A stretch of DNA of 64,000 nucleotides from CALKZN01 sp964633815 (GCA_964633815.1 CAZWHW010000004.1:1-64000); one strand, 5' to 3'. Numbered from the stretch's first letter, positions 7,825-18,232 are shown. Translations and numbers: made by a program. The notes: generated from the letters alone by a model not told the origin.

Positions 7825-9240
7825 ATGACTGTTACCCGTTTTCCTCCAAGCCCAACTGGTTATTTACATATTGGCGGTGCTCGTACTGCTTTGTATTCAT
7901 GGCTGCATGCTAAACAAAATAAAGGTAAATTTATTTTGCGCATTGAAGATACAGATTTAGATCGTTCGACCGAGGAATCTGTACAGGCTATTTTAGATGG
8001 CGTGGAATGGTTGGAACTTGATTATGATGAAGGCCCTTATTACCAAACCAAACGTTTTGATCGATATAAAGAAGTGGTCCAAACACTATTAGATAATGAT
8101 CAAGCGTATTATTGTTATTGCAGCAAGGAAGAATTGGATGCCATGCGCGAAGAACAGCGCGCCAAAGGTTTAAAGCCGCGCTATGATGGTCGTTATCGCA
8201 ATATTAAGGAGCCTGTCCTTGGAGTCGAGCCGGTTGTTCGTTTTAAGAATCCTTTAGAAGGTGATGTTGTGATTGATGACCTAGTTAAAGGTAAAATTGT
8301 CATCAGCAACAATGAATTAGATGATTTGATTATTGCTCGTTCAGATGGTGTGCCGACTTATAATTTGACTGTAGTTGTCGATGATTTAGATATGGGCATG
8401 ACGCATGTGATTCGAGGTGATGACCATATCAATAATACACCAAGGCAAATTAATATTATGCGTGCGCTGGGCGTTGAACCACCAAAGTTTGCGCACGTTC
8501 CTATGATATTGGGTGAGGACGGTAAGCGTCTTTCGAAACGACATGGCGCGGTTGGTGTGATGCAATATCGTAACGAAGGATTTCTTCCTGAAGCATTGTT
8601 GAATTATTTGGTTCGTTTGGGTTGGTCTCATGGTGATCAAGAAATTTTTAGCCGTGATGAATTGCTTGAATTATTTCGTATTGAAGATGTGAATCGTTCA
8701 GCGTCTATTTTTAATCCTGAAAAATTGCTTTGGATCAATCATGAAACGATTAAAAATCTAACTGGTGCTGAATTACTTAAGAAGTCGGCTTGGCATTTTC
8801 AACAGACGGGCATTCAGATTGATGATGAAGTTCTGGCAGCGCAAGCATTGGAAATGGTCAAAGAGCGTGCAAAGACACTGATAGAATTAGTTGAGCAAAC
8901 ACGCTTTTTCTTCCAAGATATTAAAGAGTATGAAGCAGCTGCGCTCAAAAAATGGGTTAAGACAGCCACGCCTGATATCTTGACTGAAGTGCATAAGCGT
9001 TTGCTAGAGTTGCCAGATTGGACAGCTGAAGCTATTCACCATGTGGTGCAAGCAACCGTCGACGATTTGGAAGTAGGTTTTGCTAAAGTGGCTCAGCCTA
9101 TTCGAATCGCTGTGACAGGTAGTACACAATCACCAGCAATAGATCAAACACTATTAGTATTAGGCAGAGGAACGAGTTTATTGCGAATAGAGAAAGCAAT
9201 CATTGGGTTTTCTGATGCTCTGCAAGCAAGGCAGGGATAA
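7825..9240 (+). CDS. gltX: glutamyl-tRNA synthetase
   Basis: 471 residues, the usual bacterial GluRS length. It attaches glutamate to tRNA-Glu in the cytoplasm. The class I HIGH motif is HIGG at residues 15-18 within PPSPTGYLHIGGARTAL, and the KMSKS motif is KRLSKR at 234-239. Of the zinc-binding cysteines of the E. coli enzyme only C97 and C99 (CYC) are visible; the second pair is not, so the zinc site is probably lost, as in many GluRS. Starts at ATG 7825, divergent from the PTPS-like gene. No tRNA lies beside it. Confidence 0.97.
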   Translation: MTVTRFPPSPTGYLHIGGARTALYSWLHAKQNKGKFILRIEDTDLDRSTEESVQAILDGVEWLELDYDEGPYYQTKRFDRYKEVVQTLLDNDQAYYCYCSKEELDAMREEQRAKGLKPRYDGRYRNIKEPVLGVEPVVRFKNPLEGDVVIDDLVKGKIVISNNELDDLIIARSDGVPTYNLTVVVDDLDMGMTHVIRGDDHINNTPRQINIMRALGVEPPKFAHVPMILGEDGKRLSKRHGAVGVMQYRNEGFLPEALLNYLVRLGWSHGDQEIFSRDELLELFRIEDVNRSASIFNPEKLLWINHETIKNLTGAELLKKSAWHFQQTGIQIDDEVLAAQALEMVKERAKTLIELVEQTRFFFQDIKEYEAAALKKWVKTATPDILTEVHKRLLELPDWTAEAIHHVVQATVDDLEVGFAKVAQPIRIAVTGSTQSPAIDQTLLVLGRGTSLLRIEKAIIGFSDALQARQG

Positions 9241-9278
9241 GAAGCCATTTAACTATAATATTAAATAGAGGTGAGACA

Positions 9279-10154
9279 ATGACGACAGTTGGTTTTATTG
9301 GTTTAGGTATTATGGGTTTGCCAATGGCTGGGCATTTGCTTAAGGCAGGTTATGATTTGCAAGTCTATAACCGTACACAAAGCAAAGCTGATGAGTTAGT
9401 TGCAGCGGGAGCAAAGCGTGCGAACACGCCAGCTGAAGCCGCTGCAGGTGCGGATATAGTGATCACGATTGTTTCTGATTCACCGCAAGTGGAACACGTT
9501 GTTTTTGGAGAAAATGGCGCGTTTGGCGCAATGTCAGAAGGTGCGCTGTTGATTGATATGAGTTCTATCAGTGCTACCGCGACTCGGGATTTTGCCGATC
9601 GACTCAAACAAAAGGGTTTGTATATGCTAGATGCGCCAGTGTCTGGTGGTGATGTGGGTGCAATTAATGCGACTTTGACGATCATGGTCGGTGGGGAGCA
9701 ATCTCAATTTGATCGTGCTCAGCCGCTGTTTGATGTTATGGGTTCAAAGGCTACCTTACTTGGTTCTAACGGCGCTGGGCAAGTGGCAAAGTCTTGTAAT
9801 CAAGTGTTGGTCGTAACTGCGCTGATGGGTGTATGCGAAGCATTGTTGTTAGCAGAGAAACAAGGTTTAGATTTAGAAAAGGTTATTTCAGCTTTGGTGA
9901 GTGGTGCAGCAGGTAGTTTTCAGCTCGAGATGCTTGGACCGAAAGTTGCAGTGGAAGATTATGCACCTGGATTTATGGTTGATTTGGTTGTAAAAGATTT
10001 ACATATTGTTCAGCAAGTAGCGAAATCCAGTGGTTTATCTTTACAGGCAACAAATCTCGTTACGGAATATTTTGAAAAAGTGCAAGCAGATGGTGATGGC
10101 GCATTAGGCACACAAGCCTTAAAAAAAGCCTGCATACGAGAGTCAAGTAGATAA
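9279..10154 (+). CDS. NAD(P)-dependent beta-hydroxyacid dehydrogenase (GarR/GlxR/3-hydroxyisobutyrate dehydrogenase family)
   Basis: 291 residues starting with the Rossmann motif VGFIGLGIMGLPMAGHLL. The substrate-binding signature LDAPVSGGDVGA lies near residue 118, and GAGQVAKSCNQ contains the family's catalytic Lys near residue 171. These enzymes reversibly oxidise 3-hydroxy acids such as tartronate semialdehyde/glycerate or 3-hydroxyisobutyrate. The sequence resembles the GarR/GlxR 2-hydroxy-3-oxopropionate reductases best, but no glyoxylate pathway genes are adjacent. An AGAGGTGAG ribosome site precedes ATG 9279. It lies 38 bp after gltX and 46 bp before the SDR gene, so a loose operon is possible. 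Confidence 0.85.
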   Translation: MTTVGFIGLGIMGLPMAGHLLKAGYDLQVYNRTQSKADELVAAGAKRANTPAEAAAGADIVITIVSDSPQVEHVVFGENGAFGAMSEGALLIDMSSISATATRDFADRLKQKGLYMLDAPVSGGDVGAINATLTIMVGGEQSQFDRAQPLFDVMGSKATLLGSNGAGQVAKSCNQVLVVTALMGVCEALLLAEKQGLDLEKVISALVSGAAGSFQLEMLGPKVAVEDYAPGFMVDLVVKDLHIVQQVAKSSGLSLQATNLVTEYFEKVQADGDGALGTQALKKACIRESSR

Positions 10155-10200
10155 GAGCCTGCGCCCATGCAGTCTAGTTTAAAGAAAAATTTCAATAAGT

Positions 10201-10872
10201 ATGCATGCTAATGCACTTGTTATTGGTTCTGGCGGCACCATTGGAAAAGCCTTATGTGATGTGCTTTCTGTTGATCATGCTGTATATCGGATTTCTCGAA
10301 AAAATTGTGATTTCAGTGAACAGTCATTACAACAGCATGCGCAATTTTGTCAGGAAATTGGTCAATTTAACAAGATTGTCTGCACAATAGGTGTGCTGCA
10401 TGATGAGTTGGTTCAGCCTGAGAAACGTATAAAAGAGTTGGATCAAGAAAAACTCTCGCACTATTTTTTAGTGAATAGCATCCTGCCTTTGCTTTGCATT
10501 AAGCATTTTCAATCGCTATTGGATAAGCAGTCTAAAAGTGTATTTGCTTGTTTGAGTGCTATGGTTGGAAGTACCAAGGATAATCAATTAGGTGGTTGGT
10601 ATGGATATCGAGCGTCTAAAGCAGCTTTGAATAGTTTAATTAAGACGGCTTCAATTGAAATTGCTCGAACACATAAATATAGCTCAATCATTGCTATCCA
10701 TCCGGGGACTACTGTTGGCGAATTGTCGGCACCGTTTGCTAAAAATGTGCAGCCAGACAAGTATTATACTCCCGAACAATCAGCACAGCGTATTGTCCAA
10801 GTAATGAATTCAGTTACGGCAAATCAAACGGGACACTTTTTTAATTGGGATGGCGAATTGTTGAAGTGGTAG
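10201..10872 (+). CDS. short-chain dehydrogenase/reductase (SDR) family protein
   Basis: 223 residues. It begins with a degenerate Rossmann glycine motif, ALVIGSGGTIGKAL, and has the catalytic triad pattern: Ser119 (CLSAMVGS) and Y136-x3-K140 in GWYGYRASKAALNSL. It ends with a conserved-looking GHFFNWDGELLKW. It resembles the short C-factor-like SDRs common in marine gammaproteobacteria. Substrate unknown. Start at ATG 10201. Convergent with the orphan gene at 10908-11504. Confidence 0.8.
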   Translation: MHANALVIGSGGTIGKALCDVLSVDHAVYRISRKNCDFSEQSLQQHAQFCQEIGQFNKIVCTIGVLHDELVQPEKRIKELDQEKLSHYFLVNSILPLLCIKHFQSLLDKQSKSVFACLSAMVGSTKDNQLGGWYGYRASKAALNSLIKTASIEIARTHKYSSIIAIHPGTTVGELSAPFAKNVQPDKYYTPEQSAQRIVQVMNSVTANQTGHFFNWDGELLKW

Positions 10873-10907
10873 ACTTTTGAAAATTAACATTATGAACTGC
10901 TATTGTT

Positions 10908-11504
10908 TTATTTATGCGACTTCTCCACGCATTTATTAGTTTCAAGTCGAAACAAAACGGAATTGACCGGTAGTTTTTTCTTCGCGATACGATTGATAGA
11001 ACCCGATTCGATTTCAGCATGAAATAGAGTTTCAAAAGTGTCAACCATATTGCTAATCAAGTCTTTTTGTTGGCTAATCGTTTTTTTCCATTCTTTGAGT
11101 CTTGGTTCACTCCACAATACGTTTTTATTTTTTGAATTATTGATGTTGGCTAAGTGATCGTTAAAAAAAATGAATGGGCACATATAGTCATGCACGATAA
11201 ATAAGTTTTGGTCATCGGGGCGAATGTTAGTGATGCTAATTTCATGTTTTTTGGCACACTGTTTTGTGACAAAAGTACCAATTTTGCAATTGACCCGATC
11301 AAGCAATACTTTTGGAACTCCCCAATATAAAGGAATAGAATTATCTCGATAGTAGAATTTTATTTCAGATTCAATCGTGTTTTTTGTTAACCAGTTAAGA
11401 TTGGCTCGACCTTTAAGTCGCTGGATGATTTTTTTTTGAAATTCTTCAGTTAATGAGTGTGATAATCCGATTTTTTCCAGACTTTGATGTAAAAAGTGTT
11501 CCAT
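10908..11504 (-). CDS. hypothetical protein, no family recognised
   Basis: 198 residues from ATG 11502-11504. I do not recognise a domain. It is lysine-, asparagine- and isoleucine-rich, has no signal peptide or membrane segment, and contains scattered features such as YYRDNSIPLYWGVPKVLLDRVNCKIGTF in its middle and a Cys near residue 117. It sits between the SDR gene (convergent) and hrpA, on the same strand as hrpA with a 109-bp gap. Codon use looks like that of its neighbours. Its length and clean boundaries support a real gene, but the function is unknown. Confidence 0.65.
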   Translation of the reverse strand: MEHFLHQSLEKIGLSHSLTEEFQKKIIQRLKGRANLNWLTKNTIESEIKFYYRDNSIPLYWGVPKVLLDRVNCKIGTFVTKQCAKKHEISITNIRPDDQNLFIVHDYMCPFIFFNDHLANINNSKNKNVLWSEPRLKEWKKTISQQKDLISNMVDTFETLFHAEIESGSINRIAKKKLPVNSVLFRLETNKCVEKSHK

Positions 11505-11613
11505 TGATGACCCATATTTCAGTTATACAGTTTGAAATAAAATAGCGACTCTACAACTGTGCTAACTGTATTTATCTTAGCAATTGCGATTAACGATGTC
11601 TATTTTTGACCAG

Positions 11614-14600
11614 TTAATGATTGTTAAAAGCGATATTCCAAAATTTTTCTAATCGTGTTTCGGAGATAGGGAATTGCGTGCGCAATTGTTGTGCAAATAA
11701 AGAAGAGTGCCATTCTTGCAACATGATATGCGCTTGATAGAGGTTTGGGTTGTGCCAAAAGATATACGCTAAACCTAGATTTAACTGTTTAAGGTTTGGT
11801 TCAATTTCTTCTGCTTTTTTTTGCGCCTCATAGGTGAATTTTTGAATAGTGTCTTGCCATTTTAGGAAAGGTTGAGGTGTTTCCAAATGAAGTTTTTTTA
11901 GTCGGATTTCTGCAACTTGCAAATAGCGATGGATTTGCTTGAGTTGATGAGAATTTGTATACAATAAAAACTGCTCATTAAATAAAGTAAAAACCAGCGC
12001 CTTAATATCTTCTAGGTTTTGATCGGTTTGTTCATCGCTTACCACTGCATTCTTGATCAAACTTTGTATGATAGTTAGCTTCTCTGCAATGATTCGAATT
12101 GCTTTGTCATATTCAATGGCAGTTTCTACCCATTGCGCTTTGCCAGAACTAATTGATAGCTGAAATTTTTCAGCGTTATAAATAGTTGAGTTTTCAAAAC
12201 AACATTCCCTGAGAGATTTTTCAATGAGTGATTTTTTTAATTGTTCAAATTTAGATTTAGTTGGTGCAAGTGATAGCATTTGCAAAGCGATTGGGTCTTG
12301 CTTTGATCGCGGGTTAAATAGTTCTTTGCGTAAATAGTTAAAATTTTGTTTTAATAAAGGCGCTGTGTTGCTATCAATTAAAGCCAGTTTTACAAGATTT
12401 TGTTGGGTAAAGAATTCTGCAATCGATTCAGATTCATGTAGTTTTAATATTAAACTATCATCATCTTGACTATTAAAAAGACTGGGATATGCACGAACAG
12501 TCATGCCTTGATGTTGATAATCGACATGTTTGTCTAAAACCCCAAAGTCCCATGATGTAACGCAGGTTTGTTCAAATGCTTTACGCTCAGGAGCGTTTTC
12601 AATTTTAAGACTAGCTGTCACTTGTTCAGCATACTGCTGTTTAAGTGTGCTTAACTTACGGCTTTGCACAATTTCATGTGGATCATTTTTTGCTGCCTGA
12701 TCAGTTCGTGCTAATACACGATAATTTAATAAATAATAATCATCAAGAGCGTTTAATTGCCATGCTTCTATTGGAATAGAATGCCCAGTTACGTGGCTGA
12801 GTTGTTTGCCAAGAGCAATATGTAATGGGGTATCTTCCGGCGCTAATTGAGTCAAAATGCGATCTACTGTTTGGGCAGCAGGAGCGAATAATTTGCGATA
12901 TTGTTTAGGCAGGGTTTTGATTAGGGCGATGCATTTCTCTCTTAATAATCCAGGCACTAACCATGAGCCGATATGTTCAGGGAATGGTGCGAGCAATTCG
13001 ATGGGGATATGTAAGGTAACGCCGTCGTGTGCATCACTAGGGTTAAAGTGATAACTTAGCGCGAGTTTTTTACCTTGAACTTCAAGAAAGTCGGGGAACA
13101 ATGCAGTTTGAGTGCTCTGTTTTTGTTGATTCGATTCAGCTTGAGTTATTTCAACGGTTTGAATGTCATGTTCAGATAAACCATTAATAGTTAATTGTTC
13201 ATACGAAAAATGTAGAAACTTAGGGTTAGTCTTTTCTATTGTTTTCCGCCAATGTTCAAAACCTGCAAAATTATTCACCTTTTCAGGGATCAATTTAGCA
13301 TAGAGTTTGAATAGTTCAGTGTCTGAAATGAGCATATTGCGCCGTCTTATTTTTGCTTCAAATTGTTCAATTTGAGCGATAATATTTTGATTTTGTGCAA
13401 AGAAATGAGACGGGTTTTGAGAGGGGTGATAGCTGTTGTGTTGAGTATATGAACCCTCAACCAAAGCTCGTTGAATAAATAATTCACGGCATTGGACTGG
13501 ATCTATATCACTATAGACAACGGACGTTTTGTCTTGCAAGCTTAAGCCATAAAGGGATGAGTTACGCTGCGCTTTCACAACGCCTTCTTTGGCATTATAT
13601 TCTGGGTTGCTGTAACTGTAGCGCAATAAATGTTTGGCGGCTTCAGCAATCCAATCAGGCTTGATTTTTGCGCAAGTGACTGCGAATAACCGGGAAGTTT
13701 CCATGAGTTCATTGGCAATAATCCATTTGGCGTTGCTGGGTGATTTTTTTGCAGCCAGTATAGAGTTTGGAAAAATTGCTAATTTACGGCCACGAGCACC
13801 GAAATATTCATTATTTTGATCTTTGCAAATAAGGCTGCTGAGCAAACCACTTAATAAGGCTTGGTGAATAGCGTCATAGTGTGACTCCAATTGTTCCTTA
13901 TGTTTTTTTAAAACTGTTTCGTTCTGGTTAGCATTGGTTATATCTAAATTTAAAAAGCTCGCAACCTCAGTGGTGTCGATTTTCCAGCCTAGTTGCTTAG
14001 TGGCTTTAGTGAGCTGACCGACCAGGTCGCGCCATTCAAAAATACGTACAATTGATAAAAAATGTGTGCTGCAAAATTCTTTAAACTGTTTATTGCTAAG
14101 TTGTTTTCGTTTGATATTGATTGTTTCCCAAAGATTTAGAAAGTCTAAAAAATCTGAAGTGCTATATCGATATTCAGCATGTTTTTGCTGGGCTGCTTGA
14201 CGTTTGTCTGTGGGCCATTCTCTGGGGTCTTGAATGCTTAAGGCAGCAATAATGATGAGTAATTCATGCAGGCAATGACGGCGATTTGCTTCTAATAGAA
14301 TGCGTGCATACTTTGGGTCAATTGGCAGTTTAGATAGTATTAGTCCAATCTTAGATAAGCGTCGTTGCGCTTGCTTAAATTGTATCGCTTGCAACTCTTC
14401 GAGCAGTTTAAAACCATCATTTAATAAGCGGCTGTCAGGCTTATCAAGGAATGGGAAATTCTGAATATCATTGATGCCCATTTGCATCATTTGCAAAATG
14501 ACTGAAGCGAGGTTGCTGCGTAACAGCTCCGCTTCAGTAAATTTAGGTCGACTAAGAAAATCATCTTCAGAATATAAGCGAATGCAAACACCATTGGCTA

Positions 14601-15804
14601 TTCGTCCACAACGCCCCATGCGTTGATTTGCGCTGGCTTGTGAGATGCGTTCAATGGGTAATCCCTGTACTTTAGAGCGGAAGTTATAACGTGAAATGCG
14701 TGCAGTACCAGGGTCGATGACATAGGCAATGCCGGGAACCGTGATTGATGTTTCCGCGACATTGGTAGCAAGCACTACTTTGCGCTGTTTTGCGGGTTTG
14801 AAAACGCGTGTTTGCTCCTGCATACTTAAACGAGCATAGAGTGGCAATACATCAATATGAAGCTTGCTATCTTGTAAGGTTTTGGCGCAGTCGCGGATTT
14901 CGCGTTCGCCGGAGCAAAAAACTAAAATGTCACCACTGGCTAGAAATTCACCTTGGTTTTCACTGTCAATAATGTACTTGACGGTATTTGTCACCGTTTG
15001 CGCTAGGTCTTGTTGCTGTCTTTCTGGTTCAATATAAACGATTTCGACTGGATAAGTGCGCCCTGAGACCTCAATGATCGGGGCATTGTCAAAATGTTGA
15101 GAGAATTTTTGTAAATCAATGGTCGCTGAAGTGATGATGACTTTTAGGTCAGGTCGTTTTTTTAACAAGCGCTTTAACAGGCCGAGCAGAAAATCAATAT
15201 TCAAGCTGCGCTCATGGGCTTCATCAATAATAATGACTTCATATTGACTTAAAAACCGATCACACTGCATTTCTGCCAGCAAGATTCCATCGGTCATTAG
15301 TTTGACGCGTGAATTTTCGGAGCTTTGGTCATTAAAGCGCACTTGGTAGGCAATGATGTCGCCAAGTGAGGAATGTAGTTCTTCAGCAATACGATTAGCA
15401 ACGGTGCGGGCTGCAATTCTTCTTGGTTGTGTATGTCCGATCAAACCTTTACTGCCAAGCCCAAGAGATAGGCAAATTTTTGGGATTTGTGTGGTTTTTC
15501 CTGAGCCTGTCTCTCCTGCTACGACGGTGACTTGATTTTCTTGTATCAGCTTGACAAGCTCATCACGCTTTTGATTGATAGGCAGGGCTTGATCGAACTC
15601 AATAGTCGGCACAGAGTCACTTCTGGACTTGACCCATTGTTCAGATTCAATGATGTCATCACTTAAAGCAGTAAGATCGGCTTGGTTGTTTGGGCTTGAT
15701 GTTGAGGATAGTTTTTTCAGTCGTTGCCAGTGCTTAAAACGATCTTGACAACGACCTTGTTTGATTAATTGTTGCAGGTGTTTTAATTCAGCTTGTTTAA
15801 GCAT
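11614..15804 (-). CDS. hrpA: DEAH-box ATP-dependent RNA helicase HrpA
   Basis: 1396 residues, close to but longer than E. coli HrpA (about 1300). Helicase motifs in order: Walker A GETGSGKT (residues 97-104), DEAH (194-197), SAT (226-228), and motif VI QRMGRCGR near residue 395. After the helicase core come the ratchet/OB region and the long HrpA-specific C-terminal domain. In E. coli HrpA resolves stalled ribosomes and processes some fimbrial mRNA. ATG at 15802-15804. It lies 37 bp downstream of the YbdG-like channel gene and is probably co-transcribed with it. Confidence 0.95.
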   Translation of the reverse strand: MLKQAELKHLQQLIKQGRCQDRFKHWQRLKKLSSTSSPNNQADLTALSDDIIESEQWVKSRSDSVPTIEFDQALPINQKRDELVKLIQENQVTVVAGETGSGKTTQIPKICLSLGLGSKGLIGHTQPRRIAARTVANRIAEELHSSLGDIIAYQVRFNDQSSENSRVKLMTDGILLAEMQCDRFLSQYEVIIIDEAHERSLNIDFLLGLLKRLLKKRPDLKVIITSATIDLQKFSQHFDNAPIIEVSGRTYPVEIVYIEPERQQQDLAQTVTNTVKYIIDSENQGEFLASGDILVFCSGEREIRDCAKTLQDSKLHIDVLPLYARLSMQEQTRVFKPAKQRKVVLATNVAETSITVPGIAYVIDPGTARISRYNFRSKVQGLPIERISQASANQRMGRCGRIANGVCIRLYSEDDFLSRPKFTEAELLRSNLASVILQMMQMGINDIQNFPFLDKPDSRLLNDGFKLLEELQAIQFKQAQRRLSKIGLILSKLPIDPKYARILLEANRRHCLHELLIIIAALSIQDPREWPTDKRQAAQQKHAEYRYSTSDFLDFLNLWETINIKRKQLSNKQFKEFCSTHFLSIVRIFEWRDLVGQLTKATKQLGWKIDTTEVASFLNLDITNANQNETVLKKHKEQLESHYDAIHQALLSGLLSSLICKDQNNEYFGARGRKLAIFPNSILAAKKSPSNAKWIIANELMETSRLFAVTCAKIKPDWIAEAAKHLLRYSYSNPEYNAKEGVVKAQRNSSLYGLSLQDKTSVVYSDIDPVQCRELFIQRALVEGSYTQHNSYHPSQNPSHFFAQNQNIIAQIEQFEAKIRRRNMLISDTELFKLYAKLIPEKVNNFAGFEHWRKTIEKTNPKFLHFSYEQLTINGLSEHDIQTVEITQAESNQQKQSTQTALFPDFLEVQGKKLALSYHFNPSDAHDGVTLHIPIELLAPFPEHIGSWLVPGLLREKCIALIKTLPKQYRKLFAPAAQTVDRILTQLAPEDTPLHIALGKQLSHVTGHSIPIEAWQLNALDDYYLLNYRVLARTDQAAKNDPHEIVQSRKLSTLKQQYAEQVTASLKIENAPERKAFEQTCVTSWDFGVLDKHVDYQHQGMTVRAYPSLFNSQDDDSLILKLHESESIAEFFTQQNLVKLALIDSNTAPLLKQNFNYLRKELFNPRSKQDPIALQMLSLAPTKSKFEQLKKSLIEKSLRECCFENSTIYNAEKFQLSISSGKAQWVETAIEYDKAIRIIAEKLTIIQSLIKNAVVSDEQTDQNLEDIKALVFTLFNEQFLLYTNSHQLKQIHRYLQVAEIRLKKLHLETPQPFLKWQDTIQKFTYEAQKKAEEIEPNLKQLNLGLAYIFWHNPNLYQAHIMLQEWHSSLFAQQLRTQFPISETRLEKFWNIAFNNH

Positions 15805-15841
15805 ATAAGGGAATAATGTGATTTAAGTTTTGCTAGTCGAT

Positions 15842-17086
15842 TTACGAACCGATCGTTTTAAAGTCGTTCCCTGTTGGTTGTTGAAAAATTTGTAAATCAA
15901 ATTCTTTTGCAACCGCTAATAAGTGATCAAAAATATCTGCTTGAATCGCTTCATATATAACCCAGTTTTTTTCAACACTAAAGGCATAGATTTGAATAGG
16001 CAAACCATTTTGGTTCGGTTCTAATTGTCTAACCAGCAATGTCAGTTCTTGGTTGATTTTTGGGTGAGAGGCTAAATAGGCTTGAATGTAAGCGCGAAAA
16101 GTGCCGACATTAGTTAAACGCCGACCATTTGCTAAAGCACTGAGATCAAGTTCTTGATTTTGGTTATGTGTTTGGATTTCATCTTGCTTGGTTCTTAGAT
16201 AGTCGCGGATATACTGAATTTTTGCAAAACGTTCAAGTCGTTCTTCAGAGCAAAAGCCTATCGAATTGATATCGATGAAAATGCTACGTTTAATTCGACG
16301 ACCTTTCGATTCTTGCATGCCTCGCCAATTCTTAAAGGAATCATTAATTAGACTCTGGGTTGGAACAGTGGTAATGGTGTTATCGAAATTTTTCACTTTG
16401 ACAGTAGTCAGGCCAATTTCAAGGATGTCGCCGTCAGCGTTGTGCTGGGGAATTTCAACCCAATCGCCGATGCGCACCATTTTATTTGAACTAAGTTGAA
16501 TGCCAGCTACAAAGCCTAAAATGGGATCTTTGAAGACAAACATTAACACAGCTGCCATAGCGCCAAGACCAGCAAATAACTTGAGCGGTGATTCGCCAAT
16601 AATGAGAGAAACGATAAAAATAGTTGCTAAAAAATAAATCAGGAGTTTACATACCTGAGAGATGCTTTTTATTGGCAGGTGTCGATAGCGTGAATAGCGA
16701 TAATAAATTTCTACTAGGCTGTTAATTAGTGTGTCGACAATTAACACTAATATGATGGCTGCATAAATTAAACAAGCAGTTAGGATTAGTTTGCTTAAAT
16801 CAGGAAAGTCAGTCAGAGCGATAGGTGCCAGTTTATAGATGACAATCGCAGGAGCGAATAAGGCAATGCGATTGAATAAGTTACGCCTTACTAGTATATC
16901 ATCAGCACTTGAGCTAGTTTTGCCAATGAGTTTGTTGATAAATCGAGCAATTAAAAATTTCGCCACAATATAGGTGAAAGCAGCTGCTAAAATTACTATT
17001 CCAATAGCGATGATCTGTGCAATTATTGATGTATTACTTAACTCACTAGGTAGCTTTTGTAATAAGGTTTCAATCATTTTAAGCAT
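15842..17086 (-). CDS. ybdG: MscS-family mechanosensitive channel, YbdG type
   Basis: 414 residues against 415 in E. coli YbdG. It has an N-terminal membrane helix, further helices up to about residue 190, then the MscS pore and beta domain: GLGAMAAVLMFVFKDPILG, VAGIQLSSNKMVRIGDWVEIP, IGLTTVKVKNFDNTITTVPT. The C-terminus QQPTGNDFKTIGS matches the YbdG ending. YbdG contributes a small mechanosensitive conductance that protects against mild hypo-osmotic shock in the inner membrane. ATG at 17084-17086 (MLKMIETL); M4 is a possible alternative. First gene of a probable operon with hrpA. Confidence 0.9.
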   Translation of the reverse strand: MLKMIETLLQKLPSELSNTSIIAQIIAIGIVILAAAFTYIVAKFLIARFINKLIGKTSSSADDILVRRNLFNRIALFAPAIVIYKLAPIALTDFPDLSKLILTACLIYAAIILVLIVDTLINSLVEIYYRYSRYRHLPIKSISQVCKLLIYFLATIFIVSLIIGESPLKLFAGLGAMAAVLMFVFKDPILGFVAGIQLSSNKMVRIGDWVEIPQHNADGDILEIGLTTVKVKNFDNTITTVPTQSLINDSFKNWRGMQESKGRRIKRSIFIDINSIGFCSEERLERFAKIQYIRDYLRTKQDEIQTHNQNQELDLSALANGRRLTNVGTFRAYIQAYLASHPKINQELTLLVRQLEPNQNGLPIQIYAFSVEKNWVIYEAIQADIFDHLLAVAKEFDLQIFQQPTGNDFKTIGS

Positions 17087-17318
17087 GGTAGTTTATTCTC
17101 TTGAGGATAGTTGTTCGCACTAAAATTGAATATGGATTTTAAACTAAGTTGGTAGTCATTTTGATCAGATTCCATCGCTTTGAATATTTTTTGGCTTTCA
17201 GTTTGATGGTGTCTGATTTAAGTGGAGAAATATAACCCATCATGACTAAAGTGCTTGTGATAAGCTGCACATCAAATGCAATTATAGTCAATAAATACCT
17301 AAAACATGTGGCGAATTC

Positions 17319-18209
17319 ATGCTTGAAAACAGTTCAGAGAATGACAATTTAAATCACTTGCAAAGGTTTGTAGAAGTGAGTGGTGTGTCCAAGTCATATG
17401 GCTCACAACAAGTTCTTGATGATATTGATTTTCGTATTGATCGTGGTGAAGTTGTGGGTTTGATAGGTCCAAATGGAGCAGGTAAATCAACCTTATTAAA
17501 AGCTATGATGGGGTTGTTGAAATGCTCTGGAGAGATTGCGATTTTCGGTCAAAATCCGAGAAAAAATCGCAGCAAACTGCTAGAGAAAATGAGTTATATC
17601 GCCGATGTGGCATCACTGCCGAATTGGATGAAAGTGCAGGATTTGTTGAAATTTGTGCGAGATACGCATCCGAATTTTGATCATGACAAAGCAATTGAAT
17701 TGTTGTCAAAATCTGATATTCAACTGAGTAAAAAAATAGAAACCTTATCCAAAGGTATGAAGACTCGTTTGCATTTGAGCATTATTCTCAGCATTGATTC
17801 TGATTTTTTGATTTTAGATGAGCCAACACTTGGGCTTGATGTGTTAGTGCGACGCGATTTTCAAGATCGTTTGGTAGAAGACTATTTTCATGCTGGTGAT
17901 CAAAAGCGCAGTGTGCTTATCACTACTCATCAAATCGATGAAGTAGAAAGCATTTTGACGAGAGTATTATTTATTCAGCAGGGACGTATATGTTTGGATG
18001 TAAAGAAAGGCGAATTGCAACAGCGGTATTGCAAATTAGTGACCAAGCAAAATATTGTATTTGCGGATAAAGGTTTGCAACCCATTTATCAACGAAAATT
18101 ACCTGATGCAATGGAATGGATTTTCACCGATGTCGATAAGTCTGCTTTGCAAGAATATGGTGAGGTAGTGACACCCAGTCTTGAAGACTTATTTGTCTGC
18201 ATAATGTAA
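17319..18209 (+). CDS. ABC transporter ATP-binding protein
   Basis: 296 residues. Walker A is GPNGAGKST near residue 49. The signature is the non-standard LSKGM in ETLSKGMKTRLHLSIIL, and Walker B is FLILDEPTLGLD; an H-loop histidine is seen in ITTHQIDEVE. The C-terminal part (after about 225) is a variable domain of ABC-2-type exporters. The permease follows 23 bp downstream. Such two-gene units export drugs, peptides or lipids across the inner membrane; the substrate cannot be inferred. No GntR-type regulator, which often accompanies this kind of pair, is seen next to it. Confidence 0.9.
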   Translation: MLENSSENDNLNHLQRFVEVSGVSKSYGSQQVLDDIDFRIDRGEVVGLIGPNGAGKSTLLKAMMGLLKCSGEIAIFGQNPRKNRSKLLEKMSYIADVASLPNWMKVQDLLKFVRDTHPNFDHDKAIELLSKSDIQLSKKIETLSKGMKTRLHLSIILSIDSDFLILDEPTLGLDVLVRRDFQDRLVEDYFHAGDQKRSVLITTHQIDEVESILTRVLFIQQGRICLDVKKGELQQRYCKLVTKQNIVFADKGLQPIYQRKLPDAMEWIFTDVDKSALQEYGEVVTPSLEDLFVCIM

Positions 18210-18232
18210 AGGTTTAAACAATTAATCTAGCG

